A stretch of 64,000 bases of DNA, taken from assembly GCA_963737015.1 (NCBI GenBank), contig CAVTQZ010000001.1:1922001-1986000 (forward strand), in the 5' to 3' direction. Below are positions 24,076 to 34,910 of this stretch, one piece after another. A program made the translations under genes and the position numbers. Under the pieces are notes generated by a model, which worked only from the letters and a program-made list of their open reading frames with translations, made no database searches and was not told where the DNA came from. Origin of the DNA: CAVTQZ01 sp963737015. GTDB taxonomy: Bacteria; Actinomycetota; Acidimicrobiia; Acidimicrobiales; UBA8190. Position 1 is the stretch's first letter, and the number at the start of each line of letters is the position of its first letter.

Positions 24076-27000
24076 TTGTCCTATACAAACGGTGATGCCC
24101 GGAGCGCGGCGGCGCTCTCGTTGCGGTCCGAGCTTCCGAGGGTCATAGAGGGCGAGGTCCGGTTCTCCGACGGCGACCGCGCGATCTATTCGACCGACAG
24201 CTCCAGCTACCGCCAACTGCCGATCGGGGTGGTCATTCCGAAGACGGTCGGGGACGTGGTAGCGACGATCGAGGCTTGTCGCAACCACGACCTTCCCGTC
24301 CTCGCGGCGGCGGCGGAACGAGTCTCGCCGGCCAGTGCTGCAACGCCGCGGTCGTCATAGACGTGTCGAAGCACTTGCACGGGCTCCTGGACATCGACAG
24401 ACAACGCAAACTCGCGCGCGTCCAGCCCGGTCTCGTGCTCGACGTTCTGCGTTCTACGGGGGAGAGCGGATCGCCGAGGGTCACGTTCGGTCCGACGCCG
24501 TCCACTCATGACCATTGCACCATCGGCGGCATGATCGGGAACAACTCGTGCGGCAACTACTCGATCATGTCGGAGTTCTATGGCGCAGGCCCACGAATGG
24601 CGCACAACGTCCAGGAGATGGAGGTGCTCACCTACGACGGCCTGAGAATGAGAGTCGGCAGGACGTCGGAGGAACAACTAGAGCACTTGATCCAGTCGGG
24701 CGGCCCCGAAGCTCGTATCTACCGCGAGCTCAGGGAATTGCGGGATCGGTACGCGAGCCTGATCAGGGAGCGTTTCCCAACCTTCCCGAGAAGGGTGTCG
24801 GGGTACAACCTCGAGGGGCTCCTCCCCGAGAACGGCTTCAACCTCGCCTACACCCTCGTCGGTTCGGAGGGCACCTGCGTCACCGTCCTCGAAGCGACCC
24901 TCAACCTGGTGCACAGCCCACCGTCTCGCTCTCTGGTGGTGGTGGGTTTCGCAGACATTTACGCGGCAGCGGCACAGGTGATGGCGGCGCGTGAGCACAA
25001 ACCCGTCGCTCTCGAGGGCTTCGACGAGACCCTCATCGACGACAACCGCCAACTCGGGATCCATCTTGAAGAGCTGCGCATGCTGCCGTCCGGAAGTGGA
25101 TGGTTGATGGCGGAGTTCGGGGGCGAAACGAAGGACGAAGCCGACGAGCGCGCTGCTGCGTTCATTGCGCACATGCGAAAGGCATCGGGCTACACCGGGG
25201 AGAAGCTCTACGACAACGAGTCATCGGAGGAAAAGATCTGGGAGGTACGAGAGTCGGGTCTCGGTGCCACCGCGTTCGTCCCCGGTGACCCCGACACCTA
25301 CGAAGGATGGGAGGACTCTGCGGTACCTCCCGAGAAGCTCTCCGAATACCTGAGGGACCTTCGTCACCTGTTCGAGAAGTACGGCTACGGCTGTGCTCTT
25401 TACGGGCACTTCGGACAGGGTTGCGTCCACACCCGTATCGACTGGGACCCGCACACGGCGGAGGGTGTGCGCAAGTGGCGAAGCTTCCTGGACGAGGCAT
25501 CAGATCTGGTTCTCGCCCACGGAGGGTCGCTGTCGGGGGAGCACGGGGACGGCCAATCGTGTGCAGAACTGCTCGAGAAGATGTACGGCAAGGAGGTCGT
25601 TCAGGCCTTCAGAGAGTTCAAGGCCATCTGGGACCCGCGTGGAAAGATGAATCCGGGCAAAGTCGTAGACCCGCACCCGATCACCTCCAACATGCGGCTG
25701 GGGCCGCACTATTCGCCTCTGCCGGTGAAGACGCATTTCTCGTATCCGAAAGACGGCGGCAGCTTCGCTCACGCGGCGGTCCGCTGCGTCGGCATCGGCA
25801 AGTGTCGTCGGCTCGACGGCGGCACGATGTGCCCGAGCTTCATGGTCACCCACGAGGAGAAACACACGACCCGCGGCCGAGCTCGGATCCTGCACGAGAT
25901 GATGCGGCGCGAGTCCGAGATCGAACTGTGGCGGTCCGAAGAGGTGAAGGACGCGCTCGAACTTTGTCTGTCGTGCAAGGGCTGCAAGGGGGACTGCCCC
26001 GTCAATGTCGACATGGCTACCTACAAGGCGGAGTTCCTCGCCCACCACTACCGGGGCAGGCTCAGGCCTCGAGTCGCGTACGCGATGGGCCTCATCTACT
26101 GGTGGGCTCGGGTGGCGTCGAAGGTACCGACCCTGGCGAACCTCGCAACGCACTTCCCCGGCGTGTCGCGTGCCGTGAAGTGGGCAGGCGGGATCGAGCC
26201 GAGAAGGCCCGCGCCCAGGTTCGCCAAGGAGACCTTCAGGGACTGGTACGACCGGAGGCCACAAAGCGCGCGAGCTTCCGAGAGCGGATCGCGCGTCATC
26301 TTGTGGCCCGACACCTTCAGCAACTACTTCCATCCCGGACCCGCCAAAGCCACCGCGGAGGTCCTCGAAGCCGCAGGGTTCGAGGTGATCATCCCGAAGC
26401 GACCGCTGTGTTGCGGGCGTCCGCTGTACGACTACGGAATGCTCCGGCTAGCGAGACGTCTGCTTGAACAGGTCCTCGACGAGTTGAGACCGCTCATCCA
26501 GTCGGGGGTCCCGTTGGTCGGGGTGGAGCCGAGTTGCCTGGCGGTCTTCAGAGACGAGCTACCCGAGCTCTTCCCCGGCGATCTGGATGCAAAGCGCCTC
26601 TCGGAGCAGTCCTATGTGTTGAGCGAGTTCCTGGAGGAGAAAGCGCCCGACTGGGAGATTCCCCGTATGCACAGAAAGGCGGTCGTGCAGGCTCACTGCC
26701 ACCACAAAGCGGTGATGGGCTTCGATGCGAACGAGCGAGTGATGAAAGAGGTCGGGCTCGACCTCGAGGTTCTCGAGTCGGGCTGCTGCGGCCTCGCAGG
26801 GAGCTTCGGCTTCGAGAAGGGAGAGAAGTACGAAGTGTCGGTCGCCGCCGGCGAAAGGGTCCTCCTTCCGCGCATCCGCGAGGCCGGGGACGGCACCTTC
26901 GTGATCGCGGACGGGTTCAGTTGCCGGACGCAGATCGAGCACAACACCGAACGCCGGGGGCTGCATCTCGCCGAGGTGATCCAGATGGCGATGCACGAGG

Positions 27001-27095
27001 GTCCCGCCGGCCCTTCCCAAGGCAGACCGGAGGACTCCCCGCGGGGGCGTCTTACCTGGCAGCGGTTTCGAAGGCCGGCGCCCCGGAGAACGTAA
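24076..27095 (+). CDS. FAD- and Fe-S-binding 2-hydroxyacid dehydrogenase (GlcD-GlcF/YdiJ-like), frameshifted near its 5' end
   Basis: Joined product of about 1006 residues, close to E. coli YdiJ. Residues 1-75 (DRAIYSTDSSSYRQLPIGVVIPKT) lie in one frame, opened by a TTG at 24076. From 24303 the frame shifts to RGGGGTSLAGQ and continues to the end. Adding one base in the GCGGCGGCGG run at 24303-24315 restores the expected ARGGGTSLAGQ. Later parts are the PCMH FAD domain (GGMIGNNSCGNYS), the FAD-oxidase C domain, Fe-S motifs (CLSCKGCKGDCP) and two CCG domains (CCGRPLYDYG, CCGLAGSFGF). It should oxidise D-lactate, D-2-hydroxyglutarate or glycolate to the quinone pool. It could be a sequencing error or a true lesion. 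Confidence 0.85.
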
Positions 27096-27163
27096 CTGGA
27101 TAAGTACCGGCCGTCCCCGTCCAGTCTCGAACGTGCCGGAGAGAACGAAAGGAAGGACGGATC

Positions 27164-28948
27164 ATGGCCAAGCTGGCGTCCGAACTGCTCGTCGAGAGGC
27201 TGATCGACTGGGGGGTCGACACGATATTCGGTCTGCCCGGTGACGGGATCAACGGGATCATGGAAGGAATGCGGCGCCATCAGGACCGCATCCGCTTCGT
27301 CCTCGTTCACCACGAGGAGGCTGCCGCGTTCATGGCGACCGCGTACGCGAAGAGCACCGGACGCTTGGGGGTGTGCCTCGCCACATCCGGGCCGGGCGGG
27401 ATCCACCTCATGAACGGACTCTACGACGCCAAGCTCGATCACCAGCCCGTCCTCGCGATCACGGGGATGCAGGCGACGACGCAGCTCGGGACCCAGTACC
27501 AGCAGGAGGTCCACCTCGACAAGACCTTCATGGACCTCTGCGTGTACAACGAGATGTTCCACGCACCGGTGTCCATTCCGGGCATCACCGACATAGCCAT
27601 CCGTTCGGCGCTCGCTCGTAGAGGGGTCGCCCACCTGACCTTCCCCGTCGACATGCAGGAGGCCGACCCGGAAGACTCCGGATACGAAGGGGGTCTGGAT
27701 ACCGCCCGGCCTCCGAAGATCACGCCGGACATGTTCCCCGAGCCGCGGGTCATCCCCCCCGACGCCGCCCTGGAGAGTGCCGCAGACGTGCTGAACGCCG
27801 GCAGCAAGGTAGTGATGCTCGTGGGGATCGGGGCCCGCAATGCACGTGCGGAGATCCTCCATGTGGCGGATCTCCTCGCGGCCCCGGTGATCACCACTCT
27901 GCCCGGGAAGATGGTGATCCCCGACGACAACGAGCATGCGATGGGTGGTCTCGGCCTTCTAGGTACCGAGCCATCAGAGGACGCGATGGACGAGGCGGAC
28001 ACGGTCTTCCTCGTAGGGACGAATTTCCCTTACACGCGCTGGCTCCCCACCGATCGCAAGGCCGTCCAGATCGAGATGGACCCCGTACGCCTCGGCAACC
28101 GTATCCCGCTCGACGCGGGACTGATAGGTGACGCCAAGGAGACGCTCTCGCTTCTGACTCCCCTTCTTCGCCGTAAGCAGGACCGTTCCTACCTCGAGAA
28201 GTACGGTCAGGAGAAGCAGAAGTGGAACCTCAAGATGCGCGCGCTCGAGTCCCCTGAGCGCGAGCCCATCCAGCCCCAGTACCTGATGAGCCTCATCGAC
28301 AAGTACGCCTCCGACGAAGCGATCCTTTCGAGCGATTCGGGAACGATCGCCACCTGGGCCGCCCGTCACTGGCGAATCCGCGGCAACCGGGAGTTCTACC
28401 TCTCGGGCAACCTGGCGACGATGGCACCGGGGCTGCCGTACGCGATCGCGACTTCGGTCGCGTTTCCCGAACGACAGAGCATCGCCTTCGTCGGTGACGG
28501 GGGGTTCGCGATGCTGATGGCGGAATTCCATACCGCTGTGTGGCACGACCTGCCGGTGAAGATCTGCATCTGTAACAACGGTCTTCTCGGACAGATTCTA
28601 TGGGAGCAGATGGCCCTCGGGTATCCGGAGCACGCCGTCCGCTTCAAGACGCACATGAACTTTGCGCCCTGGGCGGAATCCTGCGGCGGCAGAGGCATCA
28701 GGATCGAGAAGCCCGGCGATCTCGAACCCGCCGTGAAGGAATGGCTTTCATACGACGGCGCGGCTGTGCTGGACGTCGTGGTGAACGCCGACGAGGCGCC
28801 TCTTCCCCCAAAGATCACCTATGAGGACGCGAAGAACTTCGCCGAGTCGTTCCTGAAGGGGACACCGCGCCGCGTGACGATCGGATCGACCCTTGCCCGC
28901 GACAAGATCGACATGTTCAAAGAGGTAAGGCGCCGCCGCGACCGCTAG
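27164..28948 (+). CDS. Thiamine-diphosphate enzyme, pyruvate oxidase/acetolactate-synthase-like
   Basis: 594-residue ThDP enzyme with three domains: the PYR domain with the catalytic Glu in HHEEAAAFMATAYA, the central Rossmann-like domain, and the PP domain with GDGGFAMLMAEFHTAV to NN (the GDG-N27-NN cofactor motif). The closest general pattern is the POXB/SpxB or 'thiamine pyrophosphate-requiring' group rather than biosynthetic AHAS. It would decarboxylate pyruvate or a related 2-oxo acid. It lies 68 bases after the hydroxyacid dehydrogenase, which can make 2-oxo acids such as pyruvate, suggesting a lactate-to-pyruvate-to-acetyl route. Confidence 0.85.
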   Translation: MAKLASELLVERLIDWGVDTIFGLPGDGINGIMEGMRRHQDRIRFVLVHHEEAAAFMATAYAKSTGRLGVCLATSGPGGIHLMNGLYDAKLDHQPVLAITGMQATTQLGTQYQQEVHLDKTFMDLCVYNEMFHAPVSIPGITDIAIRSALARRGVAHLTFPVDMQEADPEDSGYEGGLDTARPPKITPDMFPEPRVIPPDAALESAADVLNAGSKVVMLVGIGARNARAEILHVADLLAAPVITTLPGKMVIPDDNEHAMGGLGLLGTEPSEDAMDEADTVFLVGTNFPYTRWLPTDRKAVQIEMDPVRLGNRIPLDAGLIGDAKETLSLLTPLLRRKQDRSYLEKYGQEKQKWNLKMRALESPEREPIQPQYLMSLIDKYASDEAILSSDSGTIATWAARHWRIRGNREFYLSGNLATMAPGLPYAIATSVAFPERQSIAFVGDGGFAMLMAEFHTAVWHDLPVKICICNNGLLGQILWEQMALGYPEHAVRFKTHMNFAPWAESCGGRGIRIEKPGDLEPAVKEWLSYDGAAVLDVVVNADEAPLPPKITYEDAKNFAESFLKGTPRRVTIGSTLARDKIDMFKEVRRRRDR

Positions 28949-31900
28949 TTGTGAGAGGCGCGGCCCGACGAGGTCCGTGCTTGCTCCTGAGAGCGCTCGT
29001 TGTCAGCCTTGCGCGTCCCGGAAGCTTCGCCGGTGGTGGCGCGACGGGTCTTCTTGGCGGCCCCTTTATCGGGCCGACCCGGCAGCGCCGGGGCCCGTAG
29101 TCGTCGAGCCCCCGAGAAGCTTTCACCGCTGGGCGTCTGCGTCGATGGTGGCCGCAGCTTCGGGAGCAGGCCGGGGACGACGACCGAGCCGGCGGTGGCC
29201 GCCGCGGAGGTTCCCAGGGCGAGGCCCCATCCCACCGGACCCAGAGGTGTACAGCCGAACATCTGAGAGACCCCGGGCGTCTGGACGACCGCAGCGAGCA
29301 GAGCGGCGCTGCCGATACTCGTGAACAGGACGCTCGGCCGGGCTCTCCCGGTGACCGCAGTCTGGCCGAGTTGCGTCACGACAAGTGCCACGAGGCCGAC
29401 GGTGTCGGCTCGTGCACGACGGCCGGTCACCCGCGCCGCGAGCCACGCGGACGACGCACCCGCGGCAGTTGCCGTGGCTCGCACCAGGATCTCCCTGTCG
29501 AGCGCGCGACCCAACGACCGGTCCGGACCTTCAGAGAGAAGGTCGGATACAGCCTCCGGGTCAGGTGCCTGTGCAGCAAGAGCAAGGGCGGGAGCGAGAT
29601 CGGTGAGGAGGTTCACGAGCAACAACTGCCGTGCCTGAAGCGGCGACCTCCCGCTCAGCAGCGTGGCGGCGACGGTGAAACCGATCTCTCCGAGATTCCC
29701 GCCGAGGAGGATGGACAAAGCGTCACGTACCGACCCCCATATCGCCCTGCCCTCGACCAACGCGTCGAGCAGCGTCTCGAGGCGGGCGTCGGCCACCACC
29801 ATGTCCGCAGCCGCCCGCGCCGCGTCTGTGGAACGCGGCCCGAGAGCGATGCCGACGTCGGCGATCCGGATCGCAGGCGCGTCGTTCGCACCGTCACCCG
29901 TCATGCCGACGGTTCGTCCTGCCGCTTGAAGAGCCGTGACGATGATCCCCTTGTGCAACGGTGTGACACGGGCGCAGACCGTCACTTCTGGCAGGACGCG
30001 TGCTAGCTGCTCGCGCGTCATGGAGTCGACCTCGTCACCTGTCAACACGCGCCCACCGTTCAAGAGCCCGAGCTCGGACGCGACCGCCTTGGCCGTCTCG
30101 GGATGGTCGCCGGTGAGCATCACGAGCTGAACGCCCGCTCCGTGTAGAGCATCGACCGCCGACTGCGCTCGCGGCCTGGGCGCGTCACCCAGCCCGATGA
30201 ATCCGAGAAGCTCCAGTCCGTCGGCCGAAGATGCCAACTCCTCGTCGGCGGGTTTCGCAGAGCCCGGTCCCTCGAGGAGCCTCTCTGCGACTGCGAGCAC
30301 ACGTAGCCCTCTTTGGGCAAAGGACGAGACGTGCTCTTCGAGCTCGAGGCGGGTCTCCTCCGTCAACTGAACGGAGTCGTGGCCACGGCGCCAGGACGAG
30401 CAGCGTTCGAGCACCACTTCGGGTGCCCCTTTCACCGATATGAGCCAGCCCTCCGGCAATTTTCCAAGTGTCGCGTGATAGGCGCGTCCGGGCTCGAAAT
30501 CGAGTGCCCCCTCCCTCTTCCACTTGGGGCGGTCGGTGTGCACGTCCACCCTTCGCTCACTGCCTCCGTCGACCACGCCCTGGTCGGTGGGGTGCGGAAG
30601 CCTTCCTCGTTTCGGAGGCGCCGGGGTCGCCCTCAGGGCGGCAGCCAGGACCGTGGATCCTTCCGGTGTCAGCTCGTCGGCGCCCCGGACGGACTCGCCG
30701 TCGGAGACCGCCTGCAGTCGCAACCTTCCTTCGGTCAGCGTGCCCGTCTTGTCGAAACAGAGCACGTCGACGCGACCGAGCGCTTCGATGGTCCTCGGGC
30801 GCTTCACCAACGCGCCCAGTTCGGACAGACGTCGGGCCGCAGCCAGTTGTGCCGCCGTGACGACGAACGGGAGCCCTTCCGGCACGGCGGCTACGGCGAG
30901 CGCCACCCCGGCCCGCAGTGCCTCGTTCGTTCTCCTGCCGCGGAGGGTGGAACCGAGCAATACGGCTGCTCCACCTCCGAGCGCCACCGGCAGGGTCACC
31001 TTGGTGAGGTCGGCGATTCGTGCTTCGACGCCTACCGGGCCCGAACGGGGGGAGGACACCGAGACGGCTCGACCGACCTCGCTGGCATCTCCCGTTGCGA
31101 CCACGACCGCTCGGCACCGGCCTGCTACGACAGTGGTCTCCTCGTAGAGCATCGACGTGCGCTCTGCGACTGTCGGCGAGAAGACGATCTGCGCACCCTT
31201 CGTGACTGGGACCGACTCACCGGTCAATGCCGACTCGTCGACCTCGAGACCGTCGGCCTCGATGATCCGGCAATCCGCAGGCACGACGTCGCCCGCGGCC
31301 AGGACCAACACGTCACCTTCCACGACCTCCTCCGCCGGCACGCGCCGCTCGATGCCGTCGCGGACGACCATCGTCTGATTCGCCGTCTTGGCCATGAGCC
31401 CGGCGATCGCACGATCGGTCCAGATTCGCTGCGCTGCGCCGATCACTGCACCGAGGCCGGTGACCGACGAGATGATCCCGGCGTCGACGACGGAGCCTGC
31501 GGCCGCCGAGAGGGCGGCTCCCCCTGCCAGGAGGGGGGTCAGGGGATTGCGCAACTCCTCCCCGACCGAGCGGATCGCCTTCACCACGCCGGACTGCTGT
31601 TCTTCGGGCCGACGACGCCGCTTCTCTGCGGTTCGACTGTCGAGGCCGGCGGGACCCGTACGCAGATGAGCCATCACCGCATCCGCCGGCGTCGAGTGCC
31701 ACGGCCTGCGCTCCTGTGGAGAGGCATCGCCACGGCGCGAGACGGTGAACGCGTTGGCGGTCCCGGCGATGAACGACGCCGCGGCGGCAGAGTTGACCGC
31801 CAACAGGGCCCTTTGGCCGCGCCGTGAGCGCCGACCACCGAATGCCACCACACCGCCAGCTGCAGAGCCGGCCCACGCGAGCGAAACGGAGAGCTTGGTC

Positions 31901-33564
31901 GCTTCCCGTGCACGTCCGGCGCCCTCCAGAAAGAACGTCACGCCTCGCATGTCACGTGCGAGAAGATGGGCACCCCACGGCGGACGGTTGCCCGGCCTCA
32001 CGAGGCCGACGCCGCAATCCGCGGCGAAGAGCGCCTCCGGATTACGTGCGGACACCACGAGCACGACATGGCCTTCGCCCTGCAGACGACGCACCACTCG
32101 ATGCAGGTCCTGTCCGCGCTCGAGAACGTCCGCGTGACGAGCTAGTTCGGGAGACGTGTCTCCAACGACGTGCAAAGCCCACGACGCGCTCCTGACCGAT
32201 GCAGCGGCCGATTCCATGGCCGGATGTGGCTCGGGAGCCAGCCCTGTAAGAGCGACGAGGCCTTGTGAGGCGAAGATCCCCCCCACCCGTAGGCCGTTCT
32301 TCTCCAGGCGCCGGGCGGCGCGAACAGCACCCGCTCGTCGCAGTTGATCTTTTGTCAGTGGGCCGACGGTGAAACCTCGCCCGGTCGCAGAGGTGGTGGG
32401 ATCTTGCGCCACGAACAGGTCGTGAAACCCTTTCGCAAGGTGCTCCACGTCGTAGCGATCGTCGAGTGGCACGAGCTGGCGCAAGGAGAAGGTACCTGCG
32501 TCCATGGCGCTCGCCTCGAAGACCGCCACGTCCACGCGGTCGAGCCGGTTCAACGCACGGTCATCACAGACGAGGACTCCTCTTCGGGCGAGCCCCCTGC
32601 CGAGCTCTGTGACGAACGCGAGGCGCCCTACCCTCGCTGCCTTTGGCACCGCCGCGATGGCAGCGCTGGCCGCGCTACGTGCATCGCGCGTTGCAGCAAA
32701 CGTGAGCCCCGCCCCTGCGGCTGCAAGGGCGACCGCGCGATCGGCGTGCGCTTCGATGGGTCCGTTCGGGACCGGAACGGGCCGGCGGTCACCTTCGATG
32801 AGGGCGGGGGCCGCAGCACGGGAAGGTTCGCCCGACAGATCGGGCTCCAACGCTCTCCAGCACGCGACCCTCGCTCGCAGCTCGGTCGCGACACTGATTC
32901 GGCCGATTCCGTCCACGACGAGGCCCACAGGACCCTGTGCCATCGCCTGCGCGACAGCGTTTGCGAGCGCGAGCGTCGTGTCGGTAAGGGCCGGGCCGAT
33001 CGCGTTGTCGACAAGACCACGCAGGCGCGGCTGGTTGTCCAGGAAGTTCATCCCCGAGGCGATCTCGACCGGCAGCGGTGAGAGCCTCAGCACGCGGGCG
33101 AAGACTCCGAAGCCGATCGCCGCACCGTCCGCGACGACCACCGCGAGCGCGCGTCGTATCGGCTCGGAGTCCGAAGGGTGGTCCGCTCGCTCCGAGGGGA
33201 AACGACGGTCCTCGACCCCGTGCTCTTTTTCAGCGGCTTCGACTTCGTCCACCAGGTCGTCGACGCCGACCAGCTCGGGGTCGAACTCCACCACCACCCG
33301 GCCGAGGGGAACGGTGACCCGCGCCCAAGAGACTCCGTCGAGGCTTTCGAGCATCCTCACGACGTTTCCGACGAGGCCCGGCGGGACTGAACGGCTGATC
33401 CCACGCACCTCTATATGTGCGCGCCCGTTACCGACCCAGAGGCGCCGGTGCCGACGACCTGGAGGAGGGCCAGAGAGCCAGGAGCGGCCCGGTATGCGCG
33501 CAACGACTTCCCGCGACAATGCGGTAGCGGTTCCGGTCAGATCACGAATGGAGTCGACGCTCAC
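28945..33564 (-). CDS. Very large cation-translocating P-type ATPase (CtpH/CtpI-like)
   Basis: 1539-residue P-type ATPase. Residues 45-115 form a degenerate HMA-like domain without a CxxC pair. A long unique region with few helices follows up to about 640. The pump proper has LTGESVPVTKG (actuator), the phosphorylation site DKTGTLT with Asp938, and GDGANDAPAI near 1222. The C-terminal helices carry a Lys/Arg-rich tail. Mycobacterium CtpH and CtpI have the same unusual layout and length; their ion is not settled. The gene follows a small membrane-protein gene by three bases. Confidence 0.88.
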   Translation of the reverse strand: MSVDSIRDLTGTATALSREVVARIPGRSWLSGPPPGRRHRRLWVGNGRAHIEVRGISRSVPPGLVGNVVRMLESLDGVSWARVTVPLGRVVVEFDPELVGVDDLVDEVEAAEKEHGVEDRRFPSERADHPSDSEPIRRALAVVVADGAAIGFGVFARVLRLSPLPVEIASGMNFLDNQPRLRGLVDNAIGPALTDTTLALANAVAQAMAQGPVGLVVDGIGRISVATELRARVACWRALEPDLSGEPSRAAAPALIEGDRRPVPVPNGPIEAHADRAVALAAAGAGLTFAATRDARSAASAAIAAVPKAARVGRLAFVTELGRGLARRGVLVCDDRALNRLDRVDVAVFEASAMDAGTFSLRQLVPLDDRYDVEHLAKGFHDLFVAQDPTTSATGRGFTVGPLTKDQLRRAGAVRAARRLEKNGLRVGGIFASQGLVALTGLAPEPHPAMESAAASVRSASWALHVVGDTSPELARHADVLERGQDLHRVVRRLQGEGHVVLVVSARNPEALFAADCGVGLVRPGNRPPWGAHLLARDMRGVTFFLEGAGRAREATKLSVSLAWAGSAAGGVVAFGGRRSRRGQRALLAVNSAAAASFIAGTANAFTVSRRGDASPQERRPWHSTPADAVMAHLRTGPAGLDSRTAEKRRRRPEEQQSGVVKAIRSVGEELRNPLTPLLAGGAALSAAAGSVVDAGIISSVTGLGAVIGAAQRIWTDRAIAGLMAKTANQTMVVRDGIERRVPAEEVVEGDVLVLAAGDVVPADCRIIEADGLEVDESALTGESVPVTKGAQIVFSPTVAERTSMLYEETTVVAGRCRAVVVATGDASEVGRAVSVSSPRSGPVGVEARIADLTKVTLPVALGGGAAVLLGSTLRGRRTNEALRAGVALAVAAVPEGLPFVVTAAQLAAARRLSELGALVKRPRTIEALGRVDVLCFDKTGTLTEGRLRLQAVSDGESVRGADELTPEGSTVLAAALRATPAPPKRGRLPHPTDQGVVDGGSERRVDVHTDRPKWKREGALDFEPGRAYHATLGKLPEGWLISVKGAPEVVLERCSSWRRGHDSVQLTEETRLELEEHVSSFAQRGLRVLAVAERLLEGPGSAKPADEELASSADGLELLGFIGLGDAPRPRAQSAVDALHGAGVQLVMLTGDHPETAKAVASELGLLNGGRVLTGDEVDSMTREQLARVLPEVTVCARVTPLHKGIIVTALQAAGRTVGMTGDGANDAPAIRIADVGIALGPRSTDAARAAADMVVADARLETLLDALVEGRAIWGSVRDALSILLGGNLGEIGFTVAATLLSGRSPLQARQLLLVNLLTDLAPALALAAQAPDPEAVSDLLSEGPDRSLGRALDREILVRATATAAGASSAWLAARVTGRRARADTVGLVALVVTQLGQTAVTGRARPSVLFTSIGSAALLAAVVQTPGVSQMFGCTPLGPVGWGLALGTSAAATAGSVVVPGLLPKLRPPSTQTPSGESFSGARRLRAPALPGRPDKGAAKKTRRATTGEASGTRKADNERSQEQARTSSGRASHN

Positions 33565-33567
33565 GCG

Positions 33568-33885
33568 TCAGGACGCGTTCTCTAATGCCTCGCCCACGTT
33601 CTGAAGCGTCTGGCTGTGACGGTTGTCCGCCAGCGCCTTGCCCACGGCGATGACCGCTGCCACCGGCCAGTCGATCAACTCGACCGCGGTCAGCAGGGCT
33701 ATCGCGCCGTACCAAGCGAGATGCTCGGGAGGGGGAAGTGTCAACTCTCCCAGGATGGGAAGCCTCAGATGAGGACCTTCCCTCTCCGCCTCGAGCAGGA
33801 CCTCCGCGGCGTTATCGGATCCCCCGTTCGTGCTCACCTTCGAGCTCGAAGCACTCTTGCGACCAGATGTGGACGTCCCAGGCAC
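33568..33885 (-). CDS. Small single-span membrane protein upstream of the P-type ATPase
   Basis: 105 residues from a GTG at 33885, supported by a GGGAGG ribosome site a few bases before it. The N-terminal third is Ser/Gly-rich (GTSTSGRKSASSSK). Near the middle comes PILGELTLPPPEHLAWY, then one helix (GAIALLTAVELIDWPVAAVIA) and a short basic end (ADNRHSQTLQ). The same size and position are seen for small proteins beside CtpI-type ATPases in actinobacteria. It is probably a partner or regulator of the pump; no catalytic motif is seen. Confidence 0.65.
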   Translation of the reverse strand: MPGTSTSGRKSASSSKVSTNGGSDNAAEVLLEAEREGPHLRLPILGELTLPPPEHLAWYGAIALLTAVELIDWPVAAVIAVGKALADNRHSQTLQNVGEALENAS

Positions 33886-33995
33886 GAATCCTCCCTCGCA
33901 GGGCGCGATTACCCGAAGGAGTTGATCACTAATCCACCGACGTCGCGCAGGTCCCCAGGGGCCAATAGGTGGCACGAAGAGTGGCCGGCCCACCT

Positions 33996-34721
33996 CTATT
34001 TCGTCGCCTTGCGCATCTCCGCGCGTTTGGTCCGGACGCGCGCTTCGGCTTCCGCGACGGCGCGCCTTGCTTGCGACAGGGCAGCCTGAGCCCCCTCCAC
34101 AATTCCGCGCGCCTGCTCGAGATCCGCCTCCGCAGATCGGAGGGCCTCGACGGCGGCTGCCGCGCGCTTTGCACTCTGCGCATCGGCCTTGGAGCGACCG
34201 CGGCCCTTTCCTGCGGCACCTGCACGCTTCGTCGCGAGGGGCGCATCCTCCGTGAAACCGATGTGGTTGAGCGCGGAGGTGAGCCGTCCCGACGCCACCA
34301 GGTAGGCCGCGCTCGGATCCGCCAACGCTGCCTCGAGCGTCTGCTCGACCTCCACCTCGCCCTGTGCGTTCAGTCGTTGCCCGAGTGCGTCCGCGTTTCG
34401 GAAGATCGCCCGTTTGAGCTCCGATACGAGTTCTCTTCGCTTCGCGGAGAGTGCCCGTAGCCGATCTCCGGAGAGTGACCTCTGGGCTTTTCGGAGCTCC
34501 TCCCCCAGTTCGAGCAAGGGCTGGATCTCCGCGGGTCGCTCGAGGGCCACCACGTTCACGGCCCAGGCCGAACGCGCCGGCCTCCGGAGCTTCTTGATCT
34601 CACCGGCGACGGATTGTTCCCCCTCGGCGACAGCGCGCTTCGCCAATTCGGAGCGCGCCGCCACGAACTGTGATGGAGGCACCCGGTGCAACTCGGACAA
34701 GGCTTCATCGAGGTCTACCAC
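33996..34721 (-). CDS. Conserved hypothetical coiled-coil protein
   Basis: 241 residues from a GTG at 34721 (VDLDEALSELHRVPPSQF). Mostly helical: residues 15-140 include FVAARSELAKRA and RRPARSAWAVNVVA. The last 85 residues, after an Ala/Gly/Lys-rich linker, form a long coiled coil (AVEALRSAEADLEQARGIVE) rich in Ala, Glu and Arg. The WAVN segment recurs in an actinobacterial family of unknown function. Nothing indicates a catalytic role. Confidence 0.65.
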   Translation of the reverse strand: MVDLDEALSELHRVPPSQFVAARSELAKRAVAEGEQSVAGEIKKLRRPARSAWAVNVVALERPAEIQPLLELGEELRKAQRSLSGDRLRALSAKRRELVSELKRAIFRNADALGQRLNAQGEVEVEQTLEAALADPSAAYLVASGRLTSALNHIGFTEDAPLATKRAGAAGKGRGRSKADAQSAKRAAAAVEALRSAEADLEQARGIVEGAQAALSQARRAVAEAEARVRTKRAEMRKATK

Positions 34722-34910
34722 TCGATCATGCCTCGCCTGATGTGGTGGAGCGGCATGCCGACGGTGACAAGGGCAACGCCCTCTCAACTCCTCGCCTCAC
34801 ACCGCAAAGTCTCGCCTCCCACGATGTCCCCATGGGTATGGGGGGGGCAGTGCCCAGCCGGTTGGGCTCTTCGAACGAGGCCGTCGACCAAGCCCTTTTA
34901 GGAGAAGACC

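Noticed and set aside
22753..24288. Minus-strand frame of 511 codons opposite the YihY/BrkB gene
   Set aside because: Antisense to two well supported membrane-protein genes; composition is that of a mirror frame (His/Arg/Asp-rich).
30313..31827. Plus-strand frame of 504 codons opposite the P-type ATPase
   Set aside because: Antisense to the DKTGTLT and TGES region of the pump; no protein motif.
34834..34839. GGGTAT before the HesB-like gene
   Set aside because: No GGWWT element at 16-17 bases upstream.
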